From Alkaliphilus peptidifermentans DSM 18978 (GTDB lineage: Bacteria; Bacillota; Clostridia; Peptostreptococcales; Natronincolaceae), in NCBI RefSeq assembly GCF_900101495.1, contig NZ_FMUS01000004.1, forward strand, positions 124,001 through 188,000: 64,000 bases of DNA. The letters run 5' to 3'. The notes beneath the pieces are model-generated. The model was not told the origin of the DNA. It made no database searches and saw nothing but the letters and a program-made list of their open reading frames with translations. The translations under genes were made by a program, and so were the position numbers. The first letter of the stretch is position 1. Each line of letters begins with the position of its first letter. Positions 42,787 through 51,201 of the stretch are shown in pieces.

Positions 42787-43224
42787 TTAAATAGCTACTA
42801 CTGACTTTTCCTTCATTAATTCTTTGTACTTTTTATAGGACAGACTGACTAATGACTTATCTTGACTGTAGGTAATCAGCTTAAGAGCCTTATCTACAGG
42901 ATAAAAACCACCATCCTTAAATCTAAGGTTTTTATCAATTTCAACTTCCTTTGAGCTTGCTTGCATAATGTACCAAATGATTCTATTATTTACGGGCTTT
43001 TGTCTTGAAATAGAAAAAAATTCGTAACTGGTTTCTCCGGCTGTCGATAGTATTTCAGCATCAACTCCTGTTTCTGCTTTAACACGCTTTAACGCTACAT
43101 CCGACGAAAGATCACCATTACGAATTAATCCTTTAGGTAGTACCCACTCGTTCTTTTCATTTTTAATCACCAAAACCTGATTTGCATAAAACACTACACC
43201 ACCAGCACAATTTCTAAAAAGCAT
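42787..43224 (-). CDS. Nudix-domain-like protein with degenerate Nudix box
   Basis: 145 aa with the start NCAGGVVFYANQVLVIKNEKNEWVLPKG of Nudix hydrolases. The Nudix box (GX5EX7REUXEEXGU) reads GLIRNGDLSSDVALKRVKAETGV: Glu is Asp, Arg-Glu is Lys-Arg, and the first of the two following Glu residues is Ala. Most metal-binding glutamates are therefore missing, so catalysis is doubtful and a regulatory or binding role is possible. It stands alone with its own terminator. Confidence 0.78.
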   Translation of the reverse strand: MLFRNCAGGVVFYANQVLVIKNEKNEWVLPKGLIRNGDLSSDVALKRVKAETGVDAEILSTAGETSYEFFSISRQKPVNNRIIWYIMQASSKEVEIDKNLRFKDGGFYPVDKALKLITYSQDKSLVSLSYKKYKELMKEKSVVAI

Positions 43225-43420
43225 AGGGCAGTCCTCCTTCCATTGTTCTTATTACTATTTTACACCAAGATATGGATTTTTACAACTTCTTTTCTGAAAA
43301 TTTACACAAATAATATTGATTTTAATTTTAATATCTTAATTTTATTTATTATATCTTATAATTCTTATTATTATTAGAAATCATAATATAATAAATACAA
43401 TAAGAAAGGTGAATTCCAAT

Positions 43421-43888
43421 ATGCATATTATTTATCATTGTGTAGGTGGTGCCCATTCTTCAGTTGTTGCTGCTACAATACATTTAAATAGATTGCCCCT
43501 TGATAAGAAACCTACAGTTTCAGATTTACTTAATATACCCTACTACGATACCATTACAGTAAGGGATAGAGGTAAAATTATTTACAGAGGTACTGATGAA
43601 AGGGGTCATAAAATTTATACCATGGGACGTCAGTTTGTCCCCCATTTGGTGGTACCAGTAGTTGAAGACACTTGGAAAATGTTAAAGGGTAATATTGATG
43701 ACTTAGTTATTGTTTCTACCCTATCAACGGTTAATTTTTTGATGAGATTAGGCGGCATGACCTCTAGGCGGTTTAATTGGGTCAGCTTTGGTAGGCCAAT
43801 AGTAGCACGAGGTACCATTCAAACCTATTTCAATATAGTGAAAATAGTAGAAGAGACAAAAAAAAGCTTGGATACTTTAGATAAATAA
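43421..43888 (+). CDS. DUF3189 family protein
   Basis: A 155-aa protein recognised by the N-terminal MHIIYHCVGGAHSSVVAATIHLNRLP and the RFNWVSFGRPIVARG segment, typical of clostridial DUF3189. The Cys-x-Gly-Gly-x-His-Ser loop looks like a nucleotide- or phosphate-binding P-loop, but function is unknown. The ATG at 43421 has AAGGTG 9 nt upstream; a GTG at 43409 overlaps that site. Confidence 0.82.
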   Translation: MHIIYHCVGGAHSSVVAATIHLNRLPLDKKPTVSDLLNIPYYDTITVRDRGKIIYRGTDERGHKIYTMGRQFVPHLVVPVVEDTWKMLKGNIDDLVIVSTLSTVNFLMRLGGMTSRRFNWVSFGRPIVARGTIQTYFNIVKIVEETKKSLDTLDK

Positions 43889-43897
43889 ATCAAAATA

Positions 43898-43926
43898 AAG
43901 AGAATCCTTTAAACTTGGATTCTCTT
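43898..43926. terminator. Terminator between DUF3189 and yhbY
   Basis: A 10-bp stem (AAGAGAATCC / GGATTCTCTT) with a 9-nt loop lies between the convergent genes; the flanking sequence is AT-rich on both sides. Confidence 0.7.
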
Positions 43927-43969
43927 GAGATTTAATATTTTTAGTAGCCGTTGCTATTACAAAATACTA

Positions 43970-44266
43970 CTAGCTTTTTGGCAGCTGAATTTTTGGATTT
44001 TTAGTAGACTTGCGATAAATTACAAATTTATTGCCTATTGCTTGAACAAACTCCGCATCTAATTGCTCAGCCACCTCATTTGCAGTGTCCTTTGCATCTA
44101 GTAAGCTACTTTCCAAAATACTAATCTTTACTATTTCTCTTGCCTCTAATGCTAAATCTAATTGTTCTAGAAAGCTATCTGTTACCCCAGACTTACCTAT
44201 TTGGGTAATTGGTTTCTCGCTATTAGCTATTCCTTTTAAATAGCTTCTTTGTTTTCCAGTTAACAT
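43970..44266 (-). CDS. yhbY: Ribosome assembly RNA-binding protein YhbY (CRM domain)
   Basis: A 98-aa CRM-domain protein: LTGKQRSYLKGIANSEKPITQIGKSGVTDSFLEQLD and the conserved VQAIGNKFVIYRKS. The family associates with pre-50S subunits. It lies downstream of obgE, another 50S assembly factor, with one small gene between. Confidence 0.94.
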   Translation of the reverse strand: MLTGKQRSYLKGIANSEKPITQIGKSGVTDSFLEQLDLALEAREIVKISILESSLLDAKDTANEVAEQLDAEFVQAIGNKFVIYRKSTKNPKIQLPKS

Positions 44267-44283
44267 TGATCTACTCCTTCTCT

Positions 44284-44466
44284 CTATGCCTCTACTTCTT
44301 TTCTGATTTTTCTTCTATGGGATTCATATTCTTTAACGCCCTTTTTCCAGCCGGTTCTTACTTTTTCAATAGTCGAAGTCTGCTCATTAATAACAAAATC
44401 ATTTTTTGCTAGACAAAAATATGTTTTTGTGTCTAGTTTACAATTTTCACAATTAATACAGTCCAT
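44284..44466 (-). CDS. Small Cys-rich protein between obgE and yhbY
   Basis: 60 aa with an N-terminal metal-site-like cluster CINCENCKLDTKTYFC and a basic C-terminus (KEYESHRRKIRKEVEA). Small conserved proteins of this type occur between obgE and yhbY in related Clostridia, as I recall, without known function. The basic tail and the neighbouring ribosome-assembly genes suggest RNA or ribosome contact, which is inference. Confidence 0.7.
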   Translation of the reverse strand: MDCINCENCKLDTKTYFCLAKNDFVINEQTSTIEKVRTGWKKGVKEYESHRRKIRKEVEA

Positions 44467-44488
44467 AACTACAACTTAACCCCCGTCT

Positions 44489-45778
44489 CTAATCATAGTA
44501 CTCAAATTCAATGCTATCAATTTTAACCATATCACCGTCTTTGATACCCATCTCCTTTAATTCATCAATGATTCCCCTCTTTCGTAGAACTTTTTGGAAA
44601 TAAGCCAATGAATCCATATCATCAAAGTTTGTAGAATTAACTAATCTTTCTACAAATTTACCCTCTACTATATAAGTATCATTATCTCTGGTGATTGTAA
44701 ATAGTTTTTCTTCCTCTGGATTAAAACGGTAAATTTTTTCTTCTTCCGGCGCTTCTGTCACTATAGGCCGACTTTCTTCAATTTCCTTTAATCTTTTGGC
44801 AGCATAAACCATTAAATCGTCTATACCCTTTCTGGTGGCTGCAGAAATTGGGAATACTTCTATAGCTTTTTCCTTAAGCACACTTTTGAGTTTTTCCAAA
44901 TTTTCTTCAGCACCGGGAATATCCATTTTATTAGCTGCAACAATTTGAGGCTTATCAGTTAAATTTAAGTTATAAAGCCTAAGCTCTTCATTAATTTTAT
45001 CAAAATCCTCGATAGGATTTCTATCTTCAACACCGGCAACATCAATAACATGAATTAATAGCTTAGTACGTTCAACATGCCTTAAGAAAGCATGACCCAA
45101 GCCTGTACCTTCATGGGCACCCTCTATAAGACCGGGAATATCTGCCAGAACAAAATTATCTCCATACTTAGTTGTAACTACCCCTAGATTTGGTGCTAAT
45201 GTGGTGAAATGATAATTTGCTATTTTGGGAGTAGCACTTGTAACAACAGATAACAGAGTTGATTTACCAACATTGGGGAATCCAACTAAACCTACATCAG
45301 CTATTAACTTCAATTCTAATATAACTGTTTTTTCTTCGCCAACTTCTCCAGCTATGGCGAAATTGGGTGCTTGCCGAGTGGCTGTAGCAAAATGAGAATT
45401 ACCCTTACCACCATTTCCTCCTCTAGCGATGATAACTCTCTTATTCTTATCTGTTAAATCCGCAAGAATTTGCCCAGTTTTTTCATCCTTAATTAAAGTA
45501 CCAGGCGGTACCTTTAATACCATATCCTCGCCATCTTTACCAAACATGTTTTTATTTTTACCATCTCCACCATGCTCAGCTTTGTAGTTTCTTTTATATC
45601 GAAAGTCCATTAATGTCTTCATACCCTCATCCACAACAAATACTATATTACCACCTTTACCACCATCTCCACCAGCTGGACCGCCTGCTGGAACATATTT
45701 TTCACGTCTGAAGGCAACAGCACCATCGCCGCCTTTACCTGCCTTCAAATTTATAACTGCCTTATCTATAAACATCAC
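44489..45778 (-). CDS. obgE: GTPase ObgE/CgtA
   Basis: A 429-aa GTPase needed for 50S ribosome assembly and linked to sporulation and stress in Firmicutes. Domain order: glycine-rich Obg fold (residues 1-158; GGDGGKGGNIVF), G domain (GFPNVGKST, ADIPGLIEGAHEGTGLGH, NKMD) and the C-terminal OCT domain found in Firmicutes. The start is tandem ATGs at 45778/45775. A perfect promoter is 75 bp upstream; yhbY follows downstream. Confidence 0.97.
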   Translation of the reverse strand: MMFIDKAVINLKAGKGGDGAVAFRREKYVPAGGPAGGDGGKGGNIVFVVDEGMKTLMDFRYKRNYKAEHGGDGKNKNMFGKDGEDMVLKVPPGTLIKDEKTGQILADLTDKNKRVIIARGGNGGKGNSHFATATRQAPNFAIAGEVGEEKTVILELKLIADVGLVGFPNVGKSTLLSVVTSATPKIANYHFTTLAPNLGVVTTKYGDNFVLADIPGLIEGAHEGTGLGHAFLRHVERTKLLIHVIDVAGVEDRNPIEDFDKINEELRLYNLNLTDKPQIVAANKMDIPGAEENLEKLKSVLKEKAIEVFPISAATRKGIDDLMVYAAKRLKEIEESRPIVTEAPEEEKIYRFNPEEEKLFTITRDNDTYIVEGKFVERLVNSTNFDDMDSLAYFQKVLRKRGIIDELKEMGIKDGDMVKIDSIEFEYYD

Positions 45779-45852
45779 ATCACCCTTAATCTTCTAGTTT
45801 AATATGTAAATAAAACCATATTTTAGTTAACTTTCATAATTTCAATAACTTT

Positions 45853-45880
45853 ATTATATCAAGTAAATTACTGCTGTCAA
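45853..45880 (-). promoter_or_regulatory. Consensus sigma-A promoter of obgE
   Basis: TTGACA, a 16-nt spacer and TATAAT on the minus strand; start near 45846. Confidence 0.85.
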
Positions 45881-46020
45881 CTATATTTATTATATCCAGC
45901 TATTAAGAGATAATTAATAAAATTTTATACATTAGCTAAAAAAATATTCTGGATTAACTAAAATATAATAAAACGCAGCTCTGTTATTAATTCTAAAGAA
46001 AGATATTGAAATACTACATA

Positions 46021-46040
46021 AAGAGGGCTTATTAGCCCTC
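46021..46040. terminator. Hairpin AGAGGGCT-TATT-AGCCCTCT
   Basis: A perfect 8-bp stem with a 4-nt loop downstream of the 944-aa gene on the minus strand, resembling a terminator but without a long T-run. Confidence 0.5.
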
Positions 46041-46044
46041 TGAG

Positions 46045-46185
46045 GTTGTTGAAAAAGTCAACAATATCCAGACTGTTCAAAATTCTTCAGATTCGAGGCA
46101 CAAGAAAACCCAGCCAACGCTGCGTATACATAATACGTGAGGGTGCTGGGTTTTTGCAGCAACGAAGAAGATGGAGGATTTTCAT
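46045..46185. repeat. Structured intergenic element, possible dispersed repeat
   Basis: It contains TTGTTGA-AAAAG-TCAACAA (46045-46062), then AAAACCCAGC (46105-46114) pairing with GCTGGGTTTT (46145-46154), with an inner CGTAT / ATACG stem. T5 follows on the plus strand. The base composition is GC-richer than the surroundings. It resembles intergenic repeat elements of Clostridia, but no second copy is in this window. Confidence 0.45.
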
Positions 46186-46188
46186 TTT

Positions 46189-49023
46189 CTATCTAATCCC
46201 CGTATGATCATCCTCGTACATGGTTCCTTGAATAGTTATGGTTTGACTAGCATCACTGCACAAGGTGCCTCCTGGAGTATTGGCATTATCAGCAAATATA
46301 TTAATTTTATAGTTTCCATCAGGCCATTCTATAGGTATATAATGTCGTCGTTGTGCAAATACCGAAGCGTGATTTTGTGGAAGTATCCACTTCAAATTAT
46401 CTATGCTTGAGGTACTGCCCTGTGGTATCATAGCTACAGAAGTTCCGTCAGAAAAATAAGCATATACATTTTGCATATTGGATAATATCCAGGGTCTATC
46501 ATAATTGGTGATAACCCATGTTTCTGCCTCTACTTCTATACCATAGCCTGTTTTAATTGTAGTGGGAGACACTGACATTGAAGCTCCCGATGATGCGTAG
46601 AATTGTACATCCCAGCCAATCAGCTTTGGAACATATACGGGGGTTCTCCTGGTTCTATAAATTGGTTCTCCATCTGCATCTGTTCCTACTTCTTCCTCTT
46701 CTTCATCGTAGTGGGAAAATACCTGTGTCCAATGTTCTTTAACCTTTGAGCCTGATGAATATCCTTCAACACTTCGATATTCAATCCACTCTGTATAATC
46801 AGTTACACATCCAGTTGAGGGTGTAACTCCTATAATACTGGCCACTTTACTCTTTGTGTTGTTGGTATAATCGGTTTCTACATATACCCTTGTATGATTT
46901 ATCTCTCCTATGATTGTAAAGTCTCTTTCTTCATTTGGTACTTGTAATCTAAAGCTTACAGTTCCAGCAGCCTTTGGTGGTAAATTAATATGTTGGACAA
47001 ATTCTGCAGTTGTTCCAGCAATTCTCATTCTTACAGGTGCCGATGGGTTATATATTGTTTGGTCTGAATTATTTCTAACGTGTACATTAACTGTTCCATA
47101 TTGTCCCTTATAGAATCTACTATGGGTTATATGGGTGACCTCAAGGTCTAATTCCTCCTGCTGTAATACCTCCATAGTAATGGCAGCTATGTTATCATCA
47201 TAGGTGGTTTCCTCTAATGTTCTAGGGGTTTTCATATTGAGCTTTGCCTCTATTGTTATAGAGTCTTCATCAAAGTCGATGGGTACTGTGTATTGGAAGT
47301 ATACTGTTATTCCATCAGCTCCAAAGCTAAGTCTATCTTCATGTACCCTTGTACCATTTATCCAATACTCAATAGGAATATTATCTTGATTTTCTCCTGT
47401 ATAGTTTACAACATCCACTATTGCTTGATAGGTTTCTCCCTTCTCCAGTAAATCAGCTGTATTCTCAAAATTAACTAATGCTAAATTGTTCTCTTTTATT
47501 GCTGTATATGCATTTAGCTTTCCAAGTCCATCTATAAATACTAAATAGCCTTCTCCGTAGGAGATTTGAGAAAACACTCCACCTTCTATATGGAGTCCAT
47601 CAACTGTTTTATATACCCCTTCACTCTCCATTATTTGAAAAGCATATGGTACTGATATAGGTTTCTTAGTTGAAGCATTATATTGGTCTAAATAGAACAT
47701 ATTTAAGTTTTTTTGTGGTGATTTAGTTCCCCTATGGGCAGTTAAAAACACTTCCCTATATATTGTCTCTTTAATATTTCCTATACTATCAAATTCCTGC
47801 TCTGCTACAGATAGTGCTATTGCACTTGAATAAGTATTTGAAGCAAAGGTATTTTCAAATAAAGTAGAGTAATTGGCCCTTTTATCTTCATCATATTGGG
47901 CTTCTTCTATAGCCTTTTCATAGTTAATACATACTGTTTTTGCTCTACCGTTAATATCTTCAGCAAAGGTTAATAATAGATACTTTCCTGCTATCGATAT
48001 ACCATTCATGGTTTTATTACCTTCAAAATGGTCTATTATAAAGAGGAGTTTGTCATTTGTGGTGTCATAGCCTATGATTCTTCCCAGTTTATCTTGAGCT
48101 ACTAACATCCCATTTGTACCGCCTGAGAAGTAGTTGTCTATTACTGCATATGCCATAGGTCCAATGATACCATCAACATGAATATCATCCTTGACCTTTA
48201 AATTAGGTGTTAAAACTCCATTAGATACACTGGCTCCTACAAAGCCTCCAGTGTCTCCTTTATTGGCAGAAAAAATTATATGGTCAAAGTTTCTATAGGT
48301 TATTCCACTACCACTTCCTAGAACACTATCCACTAAAACTCGGCCCTTAGTTAAGGGAGTACCACTACTGGAGTCCAGTACCACCATATGTCCTGTATCT
48401 GTACCAAACCCTACATAGACCTTATTTAAAGAAGAATTGGAATCCACCAATATAGTAGCATTTTGAGTTAATATTTTTGATGTGATTTCTAATTCTTCTC
48501 TATTTAGCTGAGTTACACTAAAGGACCAATGGGGCAGGAAGTTAACACCTGTTGGATTACCCTCTGTATCTCTAACTATATTGGCGGTAAAGCTTATGAC
48601 TCTACCATCCTTAGATGGAGATATTAATTGATACTGGTTATTTGAATGCTTTAGGGCAAAGAGTGAACCCGAACTGTAGTGAGGGTATATTGATTGTAGA
48701 TTAACTTGATTTAAAATTTCCCCTGTGTCTTTCCTCACTGCAACCGCAGAAGTTCCTCCCAGTGTAAATATTAAATTATCAATTATTAGTGGTTGTCCAT
48801 CATTTAACCCTACATCAACAGGCTCCCATGCTTTAGCCAACGGGAATATTGCCGTACCTTTAGAGTAGTTATCGTTCCATAGGTTTCCTCCGAAGGAAAC
48901 AACCTTTCCCTGAGTATTGATATAGTCTAATCCTCCAAATTCAAAATTGGCATGGGATATGGTTATGCTTAACAGGAGGATAGCTATTAAAACTGATATG
49001 GTGATTTTGTTATTATATTTCAA
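46189..49023 (-). CDS. Exported PQQ/WD-type propeller protein with CARDB-like domains
   Basis: 944 aa: a signal peptide (residues 1-25), a large propeller-like region (~50-540, repeats such as LIIDNLIFTLGGTSAVAVRKDTGEIL and NKVYVGFGTDTGHMVVLDSS), two CARDB/Ig-like domains (~545-640 and ~650-755, the latter with VTHITHSRFYKGQYGTVNVHVRN) and a unique C-terminal region with an acidic loop (DEEEEEVGTDADGEP). No anchoring SLH or sortase motif is seen. It is the last of a five-gene set of exported proteins. The start is a TTG preceded by GGGAGG. Confidence 0.72.
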   Translation of the reverse strand: MKYNNKITISVLIAILLLSITISHANFEFGGLDYINTQGKVVSFGGNLWNDNYSKGTAIFPLAKAWEPVDVGLNDGQPLIIDNLIFTLGGTSAVAVRKDTGEILNQVNLQSIYPHYSSGSLFALKHSNNQYQLISPSKDGRVISFTANIVRDTEGNPTGVNFLPHWSFSVTQLNREELEITSKILTQNATILVDSNSSLNKVYVGFGTDTGHMVVLDSSSGTPLTKGRVLVDSVLGSGSGITYRNFDHIIFSANKGDTGGFVGASVSNGVLTPNLKVKDDIHVDGIIGPMAYAVIDNYFSGGTNGMLVAQDKLGRIIGYDTTNDKLLFIIDHFEGNKTMNGISIAGKYLLLTFAEDINGRAKTVCINYEKAIEEAQYDEDKRANYSTLFENTFASNTYSSAIALSVAEQEFDSIGNIKETIYREVFLTAHRGTKSPQKNLNMFYLDQYNASTKKPISVPYAFQIMESEGVYKTVDGLHIEGGVFSQISYGEGYLVFIDGLGKLNAYTAIKENNLALVNFENTADLLEKGETYQAIVDVVNYTGENQDNIPIEYWINGTRVHEDRLSFGADGITVYFQYTVPIDFDEDSITIEAKLNMKTPRTLEETTYDDNIAAITMEVLQQEELDLEVTHITHSRFYKGQYGTVNVHVRNNSDQTIYNPSAPVRMRIAGTTAEFVQHINLPPKAAGTVSFRLQVPNEERDFTIIGEINHTRVYVETDYTNNTKSKVASIIGVTPSTGCVTDYTEWIEYRSVEGYSSGSKVKEHWTQVFSHYDEEEEEVGTDADGEPIYRTRRTPVYVPKLIGWDVQFYASSGASMSVSPTTIKTGYGIEVEAETWVITNYDRPWILSNMQNVYAYFSDGTSVAMIPQGSTSSIDNLKWILPQNHASVFAQRRHYIPIEWPDGNYKINIFADNANTPGGTLCSDASQTITIQGTMYEDDHTGIR

Positions 49024-49037
49024 TTTTCTATACCTCC

Positions 49038-49841
49038 CTATTTAGTAGTAATATATACAGATGAAGTTTCGTTATCCCACTCAACCTTACAATTAAAGAG
49101 TTCTGCAATATACCTTACTGGTACAAAGGTTCTATTGCCCTTTATGATGGCGGGCTGATCCATAAATATATCCTTGCCATCCTTAAAGACTCTATAATCA
49201 TCTATCTTTAAATCTATCTTTGTGTTACGTCCTATTGCCCATATTACACGAAGGTCATCATTTAAAAAGTAGTGGCCTATCTCTGCTCCAAGGGCTTCTC
49301 CTATTGCCCGAAAGGGCACCATTGTTCTACCGTTTAATATATGGGCATCTTCATCTGTCTCAAGCTTTACATTATCAACATATATTGTTACAATTCTTGT
49401 TTCCCCTGTTTCCTTTGAAGTTGTTGGTTTGTCGGGTTTACGTTCCAGCATATCATGGTTTTTACCACGGTTATATTGATTCTCAAGGGAAATCTCTTTA
49501 CTGGGGTCAATTGCACCTGCAAACTCCCAGTAGACTGTATCCTTTAAAGTTACTCCATTTATAGTAAGTATCTCTTTAATATTATCCTGCTGCTGATAGA
49601 TATTAAGTAGTTGTGCTACTATTTGTTCATCATCCTCTAAAAAAGGACTCATATAAATGTATCTAGATTCTGTTACCCCTTCATTATTTAATAGCTCCAG
49701 TTCTGCTATAATATCTCCATCTTGAAAAAACTTAAAGGGTATTTCTTTATATCCCCCATCATTTACCGATTCTCCAGCGAATATAGGGGTATAGCTTAGT
49801 AGTATAAGCATTATCATTAAAATAGTAAGTTTCTTAATCAT
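49038..49841 (-). CDS. Exported stalk-domain (copper amine oxidase N-terminal-like) protein
   Basis: About 267 aa with a signal peptide and a C-terminal stalk domain: VTIYVDNVKLETDEDAHILNGRTMVPFRAIGEALGAE, then KGNRTFVPVRYIAELFNCKVEWD. This domain is widespread in surface proteins of Clostridia and does not imply amine oxidase activity. The ATG at 49841 with AAGGGGG 8 nt upstream is preferred to the GTG at 49850. It is 14 bp from the downstream 944-aa gene. Confidence 0.82.
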   Translation of the reverse strand: MIKKLTILMIMLILLSYTPIFAGESVNDGGYKEIPFKFFQDGDIIAELELLNNEGVTESRYIYMSPFLEDDEQIVAQLLNIYQQQDNIKEILTINGVTLKDTVYWEFAGAIDPSKEISLENQYNRGKNHDMLERKPDKPTTSKETGETRIVTIYVDNVKLETDEDAHILNGRTMVPFRAIGEALGAEIGHYFLNDDLRVIWAIGRNTKIDLKIDDYRVFKDGKDIFMDQPAIIKGNRTFVPVRYIAELFNCKVEWDNETSSVYITTK

Positions 49842-49856
49842 CTGTTGCACCCCCTT

Positions 49857-51182
49857 CTATGGATTCATAATCATATATTGGTATTCATCTATATCCATAT
49901 TAAATTGATTTAGGTAGTCATTAAGATTGTCACTTGGTACGTTTCTAAGTCCCTTTTTAGTAGGGTACTTTTCTCCATCACCATGGGAATTGTAGAAGTC
50001 GTAGTAATAATAGGTTTCTCCCTTATATTCTCTAGTGTATCCTCTAAAGAATTGTTCCTTAAACCTGTCGGCTAAGTCTTCCCTTTCTATACCCTTACGG
50101 TATATGGTGGCATCTATCGGTGTTCCTTCTGCTTTAAATTCTAAGAAGTTTATAAAGGTATCTTTGTCAAATTTTATATGCTCTATATCATATGTAACCT
50201 TATCTAACCATCCTTCTGGAGCAAACATATAGGATCTAATTTCCACTACAAATTCTTCGTCTCCATTGTTACCATAGGGAGATAACATCCAAAAGGTGTG
50301 TTTATTCTTTTCTGCTGTTCTATCTATTGTATAGTTATTAAAGGTTGAATACATAAAGTGGGTTTCTGCTTCATTGGTATCCTTAATATAAAATTCTGCT
50401 TTTATTTGAAACCAAAATTCATATGCTATTGCTCCACCACCACTGAAGGTACCATGACCTATCTTCATTTGGGAGCCGTCCTTTGTTCCATCTGAACCAC
50501 CATTCCAGCGTTTATGTTCATAGTTTTTGTCTTTTCTAAGTTCTCCATGATGGCTTATTATATCCTTATACTCTATATCCCAACTGGCCCCTAAATGACT
50601 TCCACCCGGGGTAAAAACTGAGTAAACCTGTTGTCCGTAGGGTTCATAGATTTGTGGCATCCTTAGAGCCATTTGAGGACTATCATATATAATATCTATT
50701 GTATCAACAACGAACTTCGGCTTTATAATGGTTTCAATTTGATTCCCATTAATTCTCCACTGGGGCTTTTCTCTAAATATATCGTACCAAACTACATCAT
50801 TCCTCTTCATGGAAAATACTATTTCAATATCATCCCAGCTGCCGCCATTATTTAAGAATGTAATTACTCTATCGGGTAAGTCTTCCTTTAAAGTATAGGT
50901 TACATCCAATGCATCATGACTTAATTCACCACTAGCTAACATATCCATTTCATCATCTTCGATTCTAAAGTGATCATTACCCCAATATCCGCCGGACCAG
51001 TGCCATATCCTCATATCATGGGAGGGGTTGTTGGTGCCAATATGATTCGCACCCTCCCCCACCTCTGTGTCAAAATCCATTTCAATATATGAGGTTGAGG
51101 CCTCCACCGGTGGGATATTAAGTTGAAGTAATATAAAGCATAATATTATTAAGGAAAGTATTTTAAACTGTTTATTCTTCAC
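49857..51182 (-). CDS. Exported protein of unknown function, 441 aa
   Basis: Not recognised. It has a clear signal peptide (KNKQFKILSLIILCFILLQLNIPPVEA) and a mature part unusually rich in aromatic and acidic residues (MRIWHWSGGYWGNDHFRIEDDE; HGDGEKYPTKKGLRN), without cysteines in the mature chain except few, and no repeat or anchor motif. Predicted mostly beta. It lies between an SLH protein and a stalk-domain protein in a tight operon, so it is probably surface-located or secreted with them. Confidence 0.6.
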   Translation of the reverse strand: MKNKQFKILSLIILCFILLQLNIPPVEASTSYIEMDFDTEVGEGANHIGTNNPSHDMRIWHWSGGYWGNDHFRIEDDEMDMLASGELSHDALDVTYTLKEDLPDRVITFLNNGGSWDDIEIVFSMKRNDVVWYDIFREKPQWRINGNQIETIIKPKFVVDTIDIIYDSPQMALRMPQIYEPYGQQVYSVFTPGGSHLGASWDIEYKDIISHHGELRKDKNYEHKRWNGGSDGTKDGSQMKIGHGTFSGGGAIAYEFWFQIKAEFYIKDTNEAETHFMYSTFNNYTIDRTAEKNKHTFWMLSPYGNNGDEEFVVEIRSYMFAPEGWLDKVTYDIEHIKFDKDTFINFLEFKAEGTPIDATIYRKGIEREDLADRFKEQFFRGYTREYKGETYYYYDFYNSHGDGEKYPTKKGLRNVPSDNLNDYLNQFNMDIDEYQYMIMNP

Positions 51183-51201
51183 TTAGTTCACCACCTATAG
51201 A

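Larger units (their letters stand above)
45779..46188. other. Intergenic region between obgE and the 944-aa surface protein gene
   Basis: It contains the obgE promoter, then three hairpins within 46021-46154 and a complex repeat-like stretch (46045-46185). No coding sequence was seen. Confidence 0.6.
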
